Of a stretch of 51,347 nt of DNA, positions 43,186 through 51,347 are shown piece by piece. The DNA lies in the NCBI GenBank assembly GCA_964604165.1, contig CAZRYF010000032.1, positions 1 through 51,347 on the forward strand, written 5' to 3'. Made by a program: the position numbers and the translations under genes. Position 1 is the stretch's first letter; the number at the start of each line of letters is the position of its first letter. Below the pieces are notes generated by a model. It saw only the letters and a program-made list of their open reading frames with translations. It searched no databases and was not told the origin of the DNA. The stretch is from JAYZDK01 sp964604165 (GTDB lineage: Bacteria > Myxococcota_A > UBA796 > CAJQPC01).

Positions 43186-44570
43186 TCAGTTGGCGCCGAC
43201 GGCTTCCTCCCCATCCGACACGTCCATGACCACCATCATCCCCAACTCGGCGTGCTCCAGGATGTGGCAATGCACCATCCACAGCCCCGGGTTGTCAAAA
43301 GAGGTGTAGACCACGACCTCCGACTCGGGGGCCAGGAGCACCGTGTCCTTCAGGCCGGGCTCGTCCGCCTCTGCCCCGTTCACGGTCAGGATTTCAAAGA
43401 ACTGGCCGTGCAGGTGGAAGGGATGCTCAAAGAAGGAGTCGTTCTTGAGGACCAGCTTCGTGGGGGTCTTGCCCTCCGCCTGGATGTGCTCTCGGTCCTC
43501 GGTGAACTTCAGGCCGTTGATGGTCCACCGGTCCCGGCGACCGCCGGTGCCCAGGTCGAACACCATCTCCAGCTCCTGCTGGAAGTCCTCGACCTCCGGG
43601 AGGGGAGCGCCTGCCCAGTCCGGAGTGGGGGTGGTAGAGGGCTCGCCCTCCACGGTGGCCTCGAAGAGGGGGAAGGCGTCAAACCCGCCGTCGGCGTTGG
43701 GGAGCTTCAGCTGGAGAGAAACGGCCTCGGCGTCGTCGTCCACGACCACTTCGATGTCATAGCGCTGGCCCACGGGAATCTGGACCCTACGGGTCGTGTA
43801 GGGCTCTGGCAGCAGGCCGCCGTCGGTGCCCACCACCCGCATGCTCGCGCCATCCACGGAGAACCACATGGTGCGGGCGTTCGCGGTGTTCACCACGCGC
43901 CAGCGCTCCACGGCCCCCGGTCGAATGGTGTCTGTCAGGAGATCAAATTGCCCGTTGGTCATCAGGACGTTGCCGTGGCGACCATGGCGGCCGTCCATGC
44001 CGGTCAGGCTGAAGGGTGAGATGTCGTTCTCATCGTTCAGGCGAATGTCATCCAGGGCGAAGTAGCGATCCTTGTCCACTTCGGGGGGGCCGCTTCATGG
44101 ACGATCAACTGTCCGTAGAGCCCCCGGCCCATCTGCTCATAGGTGCGCATGTGCGGGTGGTACCAGTAGGAGCCCGCCTCTTCGACCGTGAACTCGTAGG
44201 TAAAGGTCTCCCCTGGCTCGATCGGGTCCTGGACTGCAGGCACCCCGTCCATCTCGTTGGCGATGCGCAGGCCGTGCCAGTGAATGGTGGTGGACTCGTC
44301 CAGCTGGTTCTCGAGCACGACGCGCATGGTGTCGCCGACCCGTGCCTGGAGCAGGGGACCGGGAAGCTGCCCGTTGTAGGCCAGGACCGAGGTGGTGTTG
44401 CCCTCGGCCAGCTGGACCTCCACTTCGCTGGCGGTGAGGTGGTACTCCACCACACCCGGGGTGGGGTCCTGGTCCACGGCGGGCGCAACGCCCCATACTT
44501 CTGGCAGGGGGACCTCTTGGGGTTCTTCAGTCTCGGGATTGCAGGCCAACAGAGACAGGAGAAAGAGCAT
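43186..44570 (-). CDS. multicopper oxidase lipoprotein, frameshifted at a C7 tract
   Basis: Two frames form one protein of about 460 aa. The upstream part (44570 to about 44083) starts MLFLLSLLAC, a lipoprotein signal, and holds TIHWHGLRI and YWYHPHMRT. The downstream part (to 43186) holds HPFHLHGQFFEIL and HCHILEHAELGMM. Together they supply all four copper-ligand motifs of a laccase/CotA/CueO-type multicopper oxidase with three cupredoxin domains. The break is at a run of seven C's on the coding strand (44083-44089). One extra C would restore HEAAPPEVDKDRYFALDDIRL. It is either a sequencing error, a real disruption or a slippage switch. The terminal EEAVGAN extends past the last motif. It lies between dnaE2 and imuB but has no LexA box. 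Confidence 0.82.
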
Positions 44571-44659
44571 GGGACGCCTCGAATTTCGGGTTTCAGGACG
44601 CCGTGTATCGGTTGAAAGGGGGTTTCGCCAATGGAATCAAGTACTTCGACATCTCTTGA

Positions 44660-46156
44660 CTACTCGAACCACCCGTGGAGCCACCAGGAGCCCTCTTTCC
44701 GATCCCGAAACACCCAGGGTTGTCTGCCATCGACAAGCTCCAGGCGCAGGTAGTCCCGGGTGTAGGGGGCGGCCCACCAGGCCCCCTCCAGGCGCTCTAC
44801 TTCTGCGTGGTGGCGCACCGGGGACCAGCGCCCCTCGATCTCCACCGCCCATTTCCCGGTGGGGTCTTCTTCCTGGCGTAGCTGAATCGGCCGGGGGATG
44901 GGCAGGAGCAGTGCGGGCCGGGGGGCGCTGGATCGGCTCTTTGTGGGGGCTGGTCCGCCGAAGGGGGCGGCCTGCCAGGTGTCCTCCGGGCGCCAGGTGT
45001 CGGTCACCTGCGGTACGAAGCAGGCCCGGGGCCCCAGGGCATCCTCCAGGCGGGCCAGCAGCTCCGGCAGGGGCTCGGAGGCGTTTTGGCGTGTGAGCAG
45101 GCTGGCCTGGTGGGGGCGGTGGGGGCAGCACTCGAGTACCTCCACCTCCACGGCCACCACCGGGGCGGGCAGCTGCAGGTCCTCCAGGCGCCGCAGGACC
45201 CAGCGGGTCAAGGCCGTGGGCTCTCGCTGGGGGCGCCCCAGGCGCACGGAGAGCAGGTGCTCCGGGGCGCCGTCCAGGCCCAGGCGCAGCTGCAGGCGAA
45301 CGGCGGCCGTCCCCAAGGTGCACAACCCAGCGCAGATCTGCTCCACGAGACGCTGCAGCACGGGCTCCAAGGCGGTGCGGGAGGCTGTGGGAGCGGGGAG
45401 GGAGGCACGGGCGGGGGGGGGCGCACTCGGGTTTGGGAGCGCCGGCGGGGGAGGGGGCGGCACCGGTGTGGCCCGGCAGATGTCGTGGAGGGCCAGCCCA
45501 TCCGCCCCGAACCGGTTGGCCACCGAGGCCGCTGATAGGGCTGCAAGCTGCCCGGCGGTATGGACCCCCAGCCCCACCAGGGTGCTCATGAGGGCGGCAG
45601 GTGGCGACAGCAGCCCCAGGGGCAGACCCACAAGCACAGCCTCCAGGGTGTCCGGAGGCACGATGCGGTGGCGATCTCCCCACTGAGCCAGGGCCACACC
45701 CGCACGAGCGGCGCCGGCGCAGTGCCCATCCACGATCACGGCCCGGCTGGTGTGCCCCATGGCCCCGATGCGTTTCACGGCCTTCTCCATGCAGGCGGCC
45801 TCGCCCCCCAGCAGCCCGGCGGTGTCGCCGATCTCCAGGGCGATCGCATCCGGGGCCAGGGGAGTGCGCCGGGGAGAGAGGATCTCCAACTGCAACGCCA
45901 GGTCCGCCAGGTCGGCTGCCTCTTCTTCCGGGCTGTCCAGGTGCTCCAAGTGCGCGTCTGGCACCAGGGCCCGGGCCTCCGGAGCGCTCATCCCCACTCG
46001 CAGCCCCACCCGCACCGCCCCCGGGGTCAGGGACTGCACGCGCAGCACTCCGTGGCGCGGTGCCACCAGCACCACGCGCTCATGGGCACGCCACCCACAG
46101 CGCTCCAGCCGGAACGCAGGCAGCCATGCCACCAACAGGCGGGACGGAGTCTTCAT
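44660..46156 (-). CDS. imuB: ImuB, Y-family-like mutasome adaptor
   Basis: 498 aa. The N terminus RLLVAWLPAFRLERCG resembles DinP/UmuC-type polymerases, but the acidic catalytic residues are not visible in expected positions. LGVHTAGQLAALSAASVANRFGADGLALHDICRA is the thumb/HhH-like segment, followed by a Pro/Ala linker (PPPPPPALPNPSAPPP) and a C-terminal tail YLRLELVDGRQPWVFRDRKEGSWWLHGWFE that closes ImuB proteins. In characterised systems ImuB links DnaE2 to the beta clamp and ImuA. No imuA is adjacent here. The start codon lies one base from a LexA box, giving a nearly leaderless transcript without a Shine-Dalgarno sequence. Confidence 0.9.
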   Translation of the reverse strand: MKTPSRLLVAWLPAFRLERCGWRAHERVVLVAPRHGVLRVQSLTPGAVRVGLRVGMSAPEARALVPDAHLEHLDSPEEEAADLADLALQLEILSPRRTPLAPDAIALEIGDTAGLLGGEAACMEKAVKRIGAMGHTSRAVIVDGHCAGAARAGVALAQWGDRHRIVPPDTLEAVLVGLPLGLLSPPAALMSTLVGLGVHTAGQLAALSAASVANRFGADGLALHDICRATPVPPPPPPALPNPSAPPPARASLPAPTASRTALEPVLQRLVEQICAGLCTLGTAAVRLQLRLGLDGAPEHLLSVRLGRPQREPTALTRWVLRRLEDLQLPAPVVAVEVEVLECCPHRPHQASLLTRQNASEPLPELLARLEDALGPRACFVPQVTDTWRPEDTWQAAPFGGPAPTKSRSSAPRPALLLPIPRPIQLRQEEDPTGKWAVEIEGRWSPVRHHAEVERLEGAWWAAPYTRDYLRLELVDGRQPWVFRDRKEGSWWLHGWFE

Positions 46157-46157
46157 G

Positions 46158-46177
46158 CTGAACGGGTGTTCAGTATA
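46158..46177 (-). promoter_or_regulatory. LexA/SOS box and -10 of imuB
   Basis: CTGAACGGGTGTTCAGTATA (plus-strand reading), identical over 20 bp to the dnaE2 site. The inverted repeat ends one base from the imuB ATG. TATACT on the minus strand (46172-46177) puts transcription start about ten bases before the ATG. Confidence 0.87.
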
Positions 46178-46282
46178 CCCGATCCCATAGATTCCGGTCC
46201 ACTGTCGGGTGAGATGCGTCCTGTCGTGGGGAGCAGGGTGCGCCACAACGTTCGGGTTCGCCACTCCCGCAGGGAGCAGCCC

Positions 46283-47422
46283 CTACCGCTTTTCCTGGAT
46301 CCACTTCCGAATTTCGTCCATCACCGGTTCGGCCAGCCCCTCGGCGGCCTGGGCGTGGCCCGCAGGCGTCCAGTGGGGGTCGAAGGTGTAGTACAACGGC
46401 TCCAGGGTCACTTTCTCCCGCAGGGCCGGCGTAAGATCCACCGCGGCCAGCCCCGTGGGAATGACCTTCAACACCGCCTGGGCTGGCCCATCCAGCTGCG
46501 AAAGGGAGGGGTCCAGTCCGAAGGCCTTGAAGGTGGCGGCGGTGCGCTTTGTGTCAATGGCGTAGGCCGGGGGGATCAGGCCCACGATGCAGATCAGCTG
46601 GGATCGCAGGCAGCGATCCTGGAAGCGCTGCAGTGCCACCCGGGTGGGGGGCAAGAGGTCCGCGAGATTCCCTCCCTCGGTGAAGGGCAGGATCTCGTCC
46701 CGGTACTCCTGGATCCGAAAATCCGTGGCCCAGGCTCGCAGGGCCAGGTGCCTCTGCAGGTGGGCGTAGATTTGAAACCTCCTGGCCCAACCTGTGCGCG
46801 CCTCTCTCTGGGCCGGGGTGAGCTCCTTGACCGGGTCTTGGAGCACCACCGTGCCCATCAAGCGCTCCGGCAGCCGCGCGTTGTCCCGAAGATCGTTGCC
46901 CAGGTAGAACAGGAGAATCGCCCCGTCGGGGTCCACGTCCCGCACCAGCCGGTCCATCCAACCGACCGCCTGCTGCGTGCCGTACCCGTCCACCCCGGCG
47001 TTGACAATCGAGACCCGGCGGCCCGCCCGCTCCCGCAGGATGGGCTCGAGTTTTTCCCCCACCGTGTCCTCGTAGTCCACCTGGGTGCCCAAAGTAAAGC
47101 TGTCACCAAGCAACAGGAACCTCAGATCCCCCGGGAGCATCTCCTGCAATTCGGGACCCCGCACCCCGAGAGAGTTGGTCTGCACGCGGGTTCGGTACTC
47201 GATGGCTTGAATCTCCACATCCACGCTTGGGGCCAGCCGGGAGATCAGGACTTCATCCTGGACATAGAGTTCGGGAGAGAAGAAGCCAAGTGTGGCGTCC
47301 AGAACGAACTCCCCTCCCTGCGGACCCATGGTTCGGAACGCCAGCTCCGCAAACAGAAGAGCCGAGCCAAAGGTCACCGCGAACAGCAGCAGCTTCTGGA
47401 GGAGAGCGGTCAACCTACGCAT
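46283..47422 (-). CDS. membrane-anchored SGNH/GDSL-type hydrolase
   Basis: 379 aa. A single N-terminal transmembrane helix (residues about 8-28, LQKLLLFAVTFGSALLFAELAF) is followed by an SGNH domain. Block I is LLLGDSFTLG with Ser108. Block II glycine is in IVNAGVDGYGTQQ. Block III is FYLGNDLRDN. The Asp-His pair is in DPHWTPAGH (D348, H350). Proteins of this layout deacetylate or acetylate extracellular glycans (AlgJ/AlgX-like, OafB-like), acting in the periplasm; the substrate here is unknown. ATG 47422 keeps the helix near the N terminus. It is 19 bp downstream of the polytopic membrane gene at 49034 on the same strand, so they may work on one envelope glycan. Confidence 0.82.
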   Translation of the reverse strand: MRRLTALLQKLLLFAVTFGSALLFAELAFRTMGPQGGEFVLDATLGFFSPELYVQDEVLISRLAPSVDVEIQAIEYRTRVQTNSLGVRGPELQEMLPGDLRFLLLGDSFTLGTQVDYEDTVGEKLEPILRERAGRRVSIVNAGVDGYGTQQAVGWMDRLVRDVDPDGAILLFYLGNDLRDNARLPERLMGTVVLQDPVKELTPAQREARTGWARRFQIYAHLQRHLALRAWATDFRIQEYRDEILPFTEGGNLADLLPPTRVALQRFQDRCLRSQLICIVGLIPPAYAIDTKRTAATFKAFGLDPSLSQLDGPAQAVLKVIPTGLAAVDLTPALREKVTLEPLYYTFDPHWTPAGHAQAAEGLAEPVMDEIRKWIQEKR

Positions 47423-47441
47423 GGCAGCAAGGATACGCCGG

Positions 47442-49034
47442 TTAGTCTTCTGGGCCGAGCAGGTGCCAGCAAAGCGCCGACGGGCATCTCTCAACACCCA
47501 GGGTGGGCTGCCCCTCGGTCCCCAGAAACTCGGGAAGGGTACCGGCCCCCCCGGGCAGGCGCACCACGGCTTGGGCGCCGGCGGTCTCCGCGGCGGTCAG
47601 CCAGGCCGAAACATCCTCGACGGTTGCCTCCCCGGCAAACACAGCCACCGGCCGATCCAGGATCAAGCTCGCCAGCTCGTGGTCTTGTGGAGGGCGGCTG
47701 CCCAGGGGGGGCCACAGGGCCACCGGGTGGGGCGGGAGCTCCTCCAGCAGCTCGCCTCCCACCGGGTGGGCCGTGGGGGCAGGCCAGTGGACCGGCGCGA
47801 TCAAGGTGGCCTCAGCCAGGAGCGCCACGGGCAGGAGCAGGGACGCCAGAGGCCGCCGGGCCACGTAGAAACCGGTCCCAAAGGCAAAGGCCAGCAGTGT
47901 CCCAGAGAGAAAGCGGTGGGTGGCTGCGAGGTCCCCCACACCCGGAAGGGGCGCCACAATGGCCCAGGGAAGGGGAACCACGCCGGCGCCTTCGCCAAAG
48001 ACGCGCAGGCTCGGCCCCAGGGCGCAGACGGCGCATGCCGCGGCGCCGATGAGCAGGCCCTTTCCAAGGGGCTCCTGCCGCATCGAGAGCAAGCCGAGCA
48101 CCCCGAACACCCCCAGGGTCCAGCCCAGGTAGGACACCTGGTGGGGGGTGGACCACGGATAGTCCACAAGAGAGGCCACCGTCGGATTTGTGTCCAGTTG
48201 GGCCAGTCGCGCCAACGGGCCCGGCAGATCCAGGGTCTCGCTGAACCACACGGCCCGGGGCCAGAACAAATCCAACAGCCCCGCCGGCGCCCAAGGGCCC
48301 TGCTCCGGTGGACTCGAAGCCAGGGTCGCGGCATCGCCGCTTGCGGCCCCCAGGTAGTAGGGCACTACGGCGGCCGCACAGACCGCTCCCACGGCGGCGG
48401 CTCTTCCCAGGGCTGCCCGCCCCTGCGCCCCGGCGACCCCCAACATCAGCACCCCGGCCGCAAAGGCCTGGTAGGGGGTGGAAAACCCCGCCAGCAGGAG
48501 CCCCAGGGCGGCCACCCAGAGAGAGCGCCCCCCTTTTGCGGCGCCCCACACCGCCAGAGCAAGGAATCCAGGGGCGACGTTTTCTACCTGGCCGATGGAC
48601 TGGACGTGCACCATAAAGGGGGCCAGCAGCGCTGCAAGCGCTGCCCCGCGGGCCGCGGAAGTGGTGCCTCCGAGAGAGCGCACCACCTGGCCCACCACCA
48701 CCCCGTGCAGGACACAGGAGACAGTGGTGGCCACCTGAAGGGCCGCCATGGCGCCCAGAAGCCCCGCCAAGGGGGCCGCCAACAACAGGGTGGGAATGCC
48801 CACCAGGCGCAGGGGAATCCCCTCGGGCCACCCCATGGACAACAAGCGGTCCCAGGGGCCTCCCTCCGCCAGCTGCGCCACGGCCAGCGCGTGCAGAGGC
48901 GCGTTGGGATCGGTGGGCAGGAGGGTGGGAAAGTGCCCCAGGGGCCAGCGGACCACCAGTGCCACCCCCGTGCACAAGAGGGCCAGGCCCACGGTCTCGT
49001 GAAAGGGAAGGTGTTCGGAAGAATCCGCGGACAT
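47442..49034 (-). CDS. polytopic membrane protein, GT-C-like, paralogue of the divergent neighbour
   Basis: 530 aa with about ten to twelve hydrophobic segments in the first ~420 residues and a soluble C-terminal part (from about 430). The N-terminal loop after helix 1 carries RWPLGHFPTLLPTDPNAPLHALAV, an acidic/His periplasmic loop in the position used by GT-C glycosyltransferases, but no family signature is certain. SYLGWTLGVFGVLGLL and the LFWPRAVWFSE segment correspond to similar stretches in the plus-strand neighbour, suggesting a duplication. I chose ATG 49034; a longer open frame to 49250 runs into the divergent gene. It is followed by the SGNH hydrolase. Confidence 0.6.
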   Translation of the reverse strand: MSADSSEHLPFHETVGLALLCTGVALVVRWPLGHFPTLLPTDPNAPLHALAVAQLAEGGPWDRLLSMGWPEGIPLRLVGIPTLLLAAPLAGLLGAMAALQVATTVSCVLHGVVVGQVVRSLGGTTSAARGAALAALLAPFMVHVQSIGQVENVAPGFLALAVWGAAKGGRSLWVAALGLLLAGFSTPYQAFAAGVLMLGVAGAQGRAALGRAAAVGAVCAAAVVPYYLGAASGDAATLASSPPEQGPWAPAGLLDLFWPRAVWFSETLDLPGPLARLAQLDTNPTVASLVDYPWSTPHQVSYLGWTLGVFGVLGLLSMRQEPLGKGLLIGAAACAVCALGPSLRVFGEGAGVVPLPWAIVAPLPGVGDLAATHRFLSGTLLAFAFGTGFYVARRPLASLLLPVALLAEATLIAPVHWPAPTAHPVGGELLEELPPHPVALWPPLGSRPPQDHELASLILDRPVAVFAGEATVEDVSAWLTAAETAGAQAVVRLPGGAGTLPEFLGTEGQPTLGVERCPSALCWHLLGPED

Positions 49035-49073
49035 GGGCTCCAGCGTACCAGCCCTTGTGGGAGAATCGGGTCC

Positions 49074-50837
49074 ATGCCGCCTCGCCAGAGAAGGGTTGCC
49101 CTCTTGTGCCTCGGCCTGGCAGCGGCCGTCCCGCTGCTGCACGTGCTCCTGGCCCCGGCAAGCCGCTTGCCTGGAAGCGAACTGGGCGATGTCTACAAGC
49201 ACGCCTGGTCCTATTGGCACGTGCTCGCCCAAGGCGGAAGCTGGCCTCACACCTTGTTGCTCAATGCCCCGGCCGGGGGGCGACTGCTGGACGTGATGCT
49301 GGCGCCAGCGGTCCTGATGGCGCCGGTGACCGCGCTGCTGGGGCCGGTTTTCAGCGCCAACCTATGGGTCTGGCTGTCCCTGTGGGCGGTGGGGGTCTGC
49401 ACCTTCTTGCTGGCCCACGAGATCACGGACAACACGCCCGGGGCGCTGGTGGCGGGGGTGCTGACAATCTGGGCGCCGTATCTTGCTGGCTATCCGCTCT
49501 TCAGTGGCGTGCATGAGCGCCTGGCGATCTGGGTCTTTCCCTGGACGCTTCTCTGCCTGCGCCGCCTTGCCCTCGGGGAGGGGCGACGCTGGGGCGTGGG
49601 CCTTCTGGGGGCTGTGGCCCTGGTGTCCATGAGCTGCGGGGTCTACGCCCTGTGGACGCTTCTTCTTGGACTGGCCGTGCTGCCGGTGCTTCCCCGCCCG
49701 GAAGGTGCCCTGCGCCGGCTTGCCACCTGGAGCGCACCCGCCCTGGGCATTCTGCTCATGGCGTTCGGCCTGTCTCGGTGGATCACCGACGATGTGCGCT
49801 CCTTGTCTCCCCAGCCGGGGCGCCTGGACCTGACCCTCGGGATCGGTCCTCAGGCCCTGGACACCTCGACCCTGGGCGAGCTTCTGTGGCCGCCGACGGT
49901 GCATGCACAGCAGCCGGTGGACAGCGGAGATCTTCTGTTCCAGGTCACCTACCTGGGCTGGGTGGTGCTTGGGTGCGCCCTGGTGGGGGCCTGGCGGGCG
50001 GGAGGAAGTTCGCGCCAGGTGCGTTGGTGTGTGGGAATGGGCTGCGCTGCGGCCCTTTTGTCCCTGGGGCCCACCGTGGCTTTGGGCCGGCTCGGGGTTC
50101 CCAACCCGCTCTATGGGCTCTTGGCCTGGGTGGTGCCCCTGTTTGGTGGCATTCCCGTGCCGTTTCAGTGGATCGGGGTCGCAGCACCCCTGCTCGGGGT
50201 GGGGGTGGCGGCCTTTGTGGCGACGGGAAGGCAGCCCCTCCGCCTGGCAGGGGTGGTGGGAGTGTTGGGGTGCGCGGAGCGAGCCGCCGTCCTGCCGGTG
50301 GGTTTGGTGCAGCCGGCGGCGCCTGCTGTGGTGGCCCCCGCCTTGGTGGACCTGGAAGAAGGAAACCTCGTCGAGATTCCGCGGCAGTTCCAGGGGCGAT
50401 TCCTGGCGAGTGGAAAGGTGTTCCTGGCCCAGACGGCGCACGAGCAGCCGATTCCCGTGTCTGTGCACTTGGGGGTGACCGCATGGGATGCCTACGCGCC
50501 GGTCTTGACGGGCACGTCCACGGACTGGCCCCAGACCCTGCGGTGCCTCGCCCGCGGGGGGTTCCGCTGGCTGGTGGTGCGTCCGGAACATTATGCAGTC
50601 TCCGGGACTGCCCAAGCAGCGCTCCGTGGGATCTCCGCGGTGGTGCAGGCGCAGACAGAGGGGGAGATTGCCTTGTTTGATCTGTCCTCCTTGGGGGAGG
50701 TGCCGGCTCCAGGGCGGTTTCTGCCCCCCTTCTCCCCGGAACCGCTTGGCACGGTGGGGCCCGAGCATCCGGCCATGGATGTTGAAAAGGGCGACCAGGA
50801 ATTCGCCAGGGTGGTGCCGGGGTGCCCCGTTCGCTGA
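49074..50837 (+). CDS. polytopic membrane protein, GT-C-like, paralogue of the divergent neighbour
   Basis: 587 aa. It has about twelve hydrophobic segments (for example VALLCLGLAAAVPLLHVLLA, WVWLSLWAVGVCTFLLA, GVALVSMSCGVYALWTLLLGLAVL-like) and a soluble C-terminal domain (from about residue 420). The first loop is LPGSELGDVYKHAWSYWHVLAQGG, with an Asp/His arrangement like the E/D-x-D loops of GT-C proteins. ELLWPPTVHAQ and QVTYLGWVVLGCALVG resemble the neighbour on the other strand. The start at 49074 has GGGAGA upstream; the frame stays open far upstream but antisense to the neighbouring gene. Function is unknown, possibly transfer of lipid-linked sugars. Confidence 0.6.
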   Translation: MPPRQRRVALLCLGLAAAVPLLHVLLAPASRLPGSELGDVYKHAWSYWHVLAQGGSWPHTLLLNAPAGGRLLDVMLAPAVLMAPVTALLGPVFSANLWVWLSLWAVGVCTFLLAHEITDNTPGALVAGVLTIWAPYLAGYPLFSGVHERLAIWVFPWTLLCLRRLALGEGRRWGVGLLGAVALVSMSCGVYALWTLLLGLAVLPVLPRPEGALRRLATWSAPALGILLMAFGLSRWITDDVRSLSPQPGRLDLTLGIGPQALDTSTLGELLWPPTVHAQQPVDSGDLLFQVTYLGWVVLGCALVGAWRAGGSSRQVRWCVGMGCAAALLSLGPTVALGRLGVPNPLYGLLAWVVPLFGGIPVPFQWIGVAAPLLGVGVAAFVATGRQPLRLAGVVGVLGCAERAAVLPVGLVQPAAPAVVAPALVDLEEGNLVEIPRQFQGRFLASGKVFLAQTAHEQPIPVSVHLGVTAWDAYAPVLTGTSTDWPQTLRCLARGGFRWLVVRPEHYAVSGTAQAALRGISAVVQAQTEGEIALFDLSSLGEVPAPGRFLPPFSPEPLGTVGPEHPAMDVEKGDQEFARVVPGCPVR

Positions 50838-50935
50838 ATTGCGTCGCGTGAAGTCCGTGTGAAGCGTTGGAGGGAACCGGCGGTTGCGGCCCAAAGCTGC
50901 GTGTGCGATGCTGCCCTTCAAAGAGAGGATTTCGC

Positions 50936-51347
50936 ATGCACACCGCTGGCCTTTTGAACCGTTGTTTCGCGCTCTGTTTGAGCATTTTCGTGGTGGCTTT
51001 TTTGCAGGTGGGTTGTGAGACCAAGGAGTGCCTCGACGGCTATGGCCTGGGCCCGGACGGAAACTGCTACCCCCTGGAAGACACGGGCGGCGACACGGAG
51101 TCCGACGCGGACACCGACACGGACGCGGACACCGATACGGACACCGAGACCGAGCCGGAGGGGACCCAAGACGGCGACTGTGACGACGAGGTCGACAACG
51201 ACGAAGACGGCGACATCGACTGCGACGATGACGGATGCGCCGAAGACGACGCCTGCGCCGAGGACTGTACGGCGACGGAGATCCCTGAGAGCTCCTGCGA
51301 CGACGGAGAGGACAACGACTGCGACGACGACGTGGACTGCGACGACT
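50936..51347 (+). CDS. lipoprotein with Asp/Cys-rich metal-binding repeats, truncated by the window end
   Basis: At least 137 residues, open at the window edge. A signal peptide (MHTAGLLNRCFALCLSIFVVAFLQVGC) ends in a lipobox VGC. CLDGYGLGPDGNCYPL follows, then a DT-D-A-D-type linker (from ~51107) and Asp/Glu/Cys repeats with the EVDNDEDGDIDCDDDGCAEDDACA pattern, common in myxobacterial surface lipoproteins. AGAGAGGA lies nine bases before the ATG. The downstream part and any catalytic or binding domain lie outside the window. Confidence 0.8.
   Translation, partial: MHTAGLLNRCFALCLSIFVVAFLQVGCETKECLDGYGLGPDGNCYPLEDTGGDTESDADTDTDADTDTDTETEPEGTQDGDCDDEVDNDEDGDIDCDDDGCAEDDACAEDCTATEIPESSCDDGEDNDCDDDVDCDD

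Noticed and set aside
45560..48052. Long plus-strand open frame (830 codons) across imuB, the SGNH gene and the membrane protein gene
   Set aside because: It is antisense to three well-supported genes. Its translation is low-complexity Gly/Arg/Pro with no motif, as expected from GC-rich codon bias.
47292..49073. Upstream extension of the plus-strand membrane protein gene
   Set aside because: The first 594 codons are antisense to the divergent paralogue and lack hydrophobic segments; a normal membrane N terminus begins at 49074.
1..51347. tRNA, rRNA, riboswitch, insertion sequence or prophage parts
   Set aside because: No cloverleaf, rRNA segment, transposase, integrase or terminal inverted repeats were recognised on reading; no covariance-model or database search could be run.

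Overview
The window reads like a chromosome piece from a GC-rich former deltaproteobacterium, most likely Myxococcota or a close relative. Four things suggest this. Several exported proteins carry Asp/Cys-rich MopE-type metal-binding repeats and D-T-D-A-D-type linkers. One protein carries a MYXO-CTERM-like sorting tail (Cys, hydrophobic helix, RRKR). Two SOS genes carry a LexA box of the form described for Myxococcus xanthus (CTGAAC-N4-GTTCAG). The core is a complete-looking Gram-negative flagellar basal-body, hook-junction and filament locus. No rRNA, tRNA, CRISPR array or insertion sequence was recognised. A run of 100 N (8333-8432) interrupts a tandem repeat.

Layout. 1-8470: a lipoprotein with PPC-like domains (minus strand), an AarF/UbiB-family kinase, and one giant exported reading frame. 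That frame joins a beta-helix, eight MopE repeats and a CTERM-like tail, without a stop, to a second signal peptide and an OmpA-type protein. 8479-9978 (minus): an HDOD-GGDEF diguanylate cyclase. 10072-20825: flhA, fliA, flgF, flgG, flgA, flgH, flgI, a flgJ-M23 peptidase fusion, flgM, flgN-like, flgK, flgL. 21061-24220: three flagellins separated by terminators. 24339-29910: fliD, fliS and four less familiar genes (FliT-like, PilZ-like, outer-membrane barrel-like, and a PflA-like TPR protein). 29999-36208: flgB, flgC, fliE, fliF, fliG, fliH, fliI.

36211-49034 (all minus): a DAO-family FAD oxidoreductase, a YaiI/DUF188 protein, a MopE-repeat lipoprotein with a fibrinogen-like end, SOS-controlled dnaE2, a frameshifted multicopper oxidase, SOS-controlled imuB, a membrane-anchored SGNH hydrolase, and a polytopic membrane protein. 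49074-51347 (plus): a paralogous polytopic membrane protein and a lipoprotein cut off by the window edge.

How it fits together. Most flagellar transcription units are preceded by a sigma-28-like motif, TMAA-N15/16-WCCGA. These include flhA, fliA itself, flgI, flgM, flagellins, fliD, flgB and fliF. Early (MS-ring, rod, export) and late (filament) genes therefore seem to share one FliA-type promoter, which would make a flattened hierarchy fed back through FlgM. The GGDEF protein beside flhA and the PilZ-like protein in the fliD unit suggest local c-di-GMP input. The most unusual parts are the fused beta-helix/OmpA frame, the accessory flagellar block between fliS and flgB, the FlgJ-M23 fusion, an L-ring protein without a lipobox cysteine, and the split SOS mutasome without an adjacent imuA. 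flhB, fliP/Q/R, fliM/N, flgD/E, fliK, fliJ, motA/B and flhF/flhG are not in this window.
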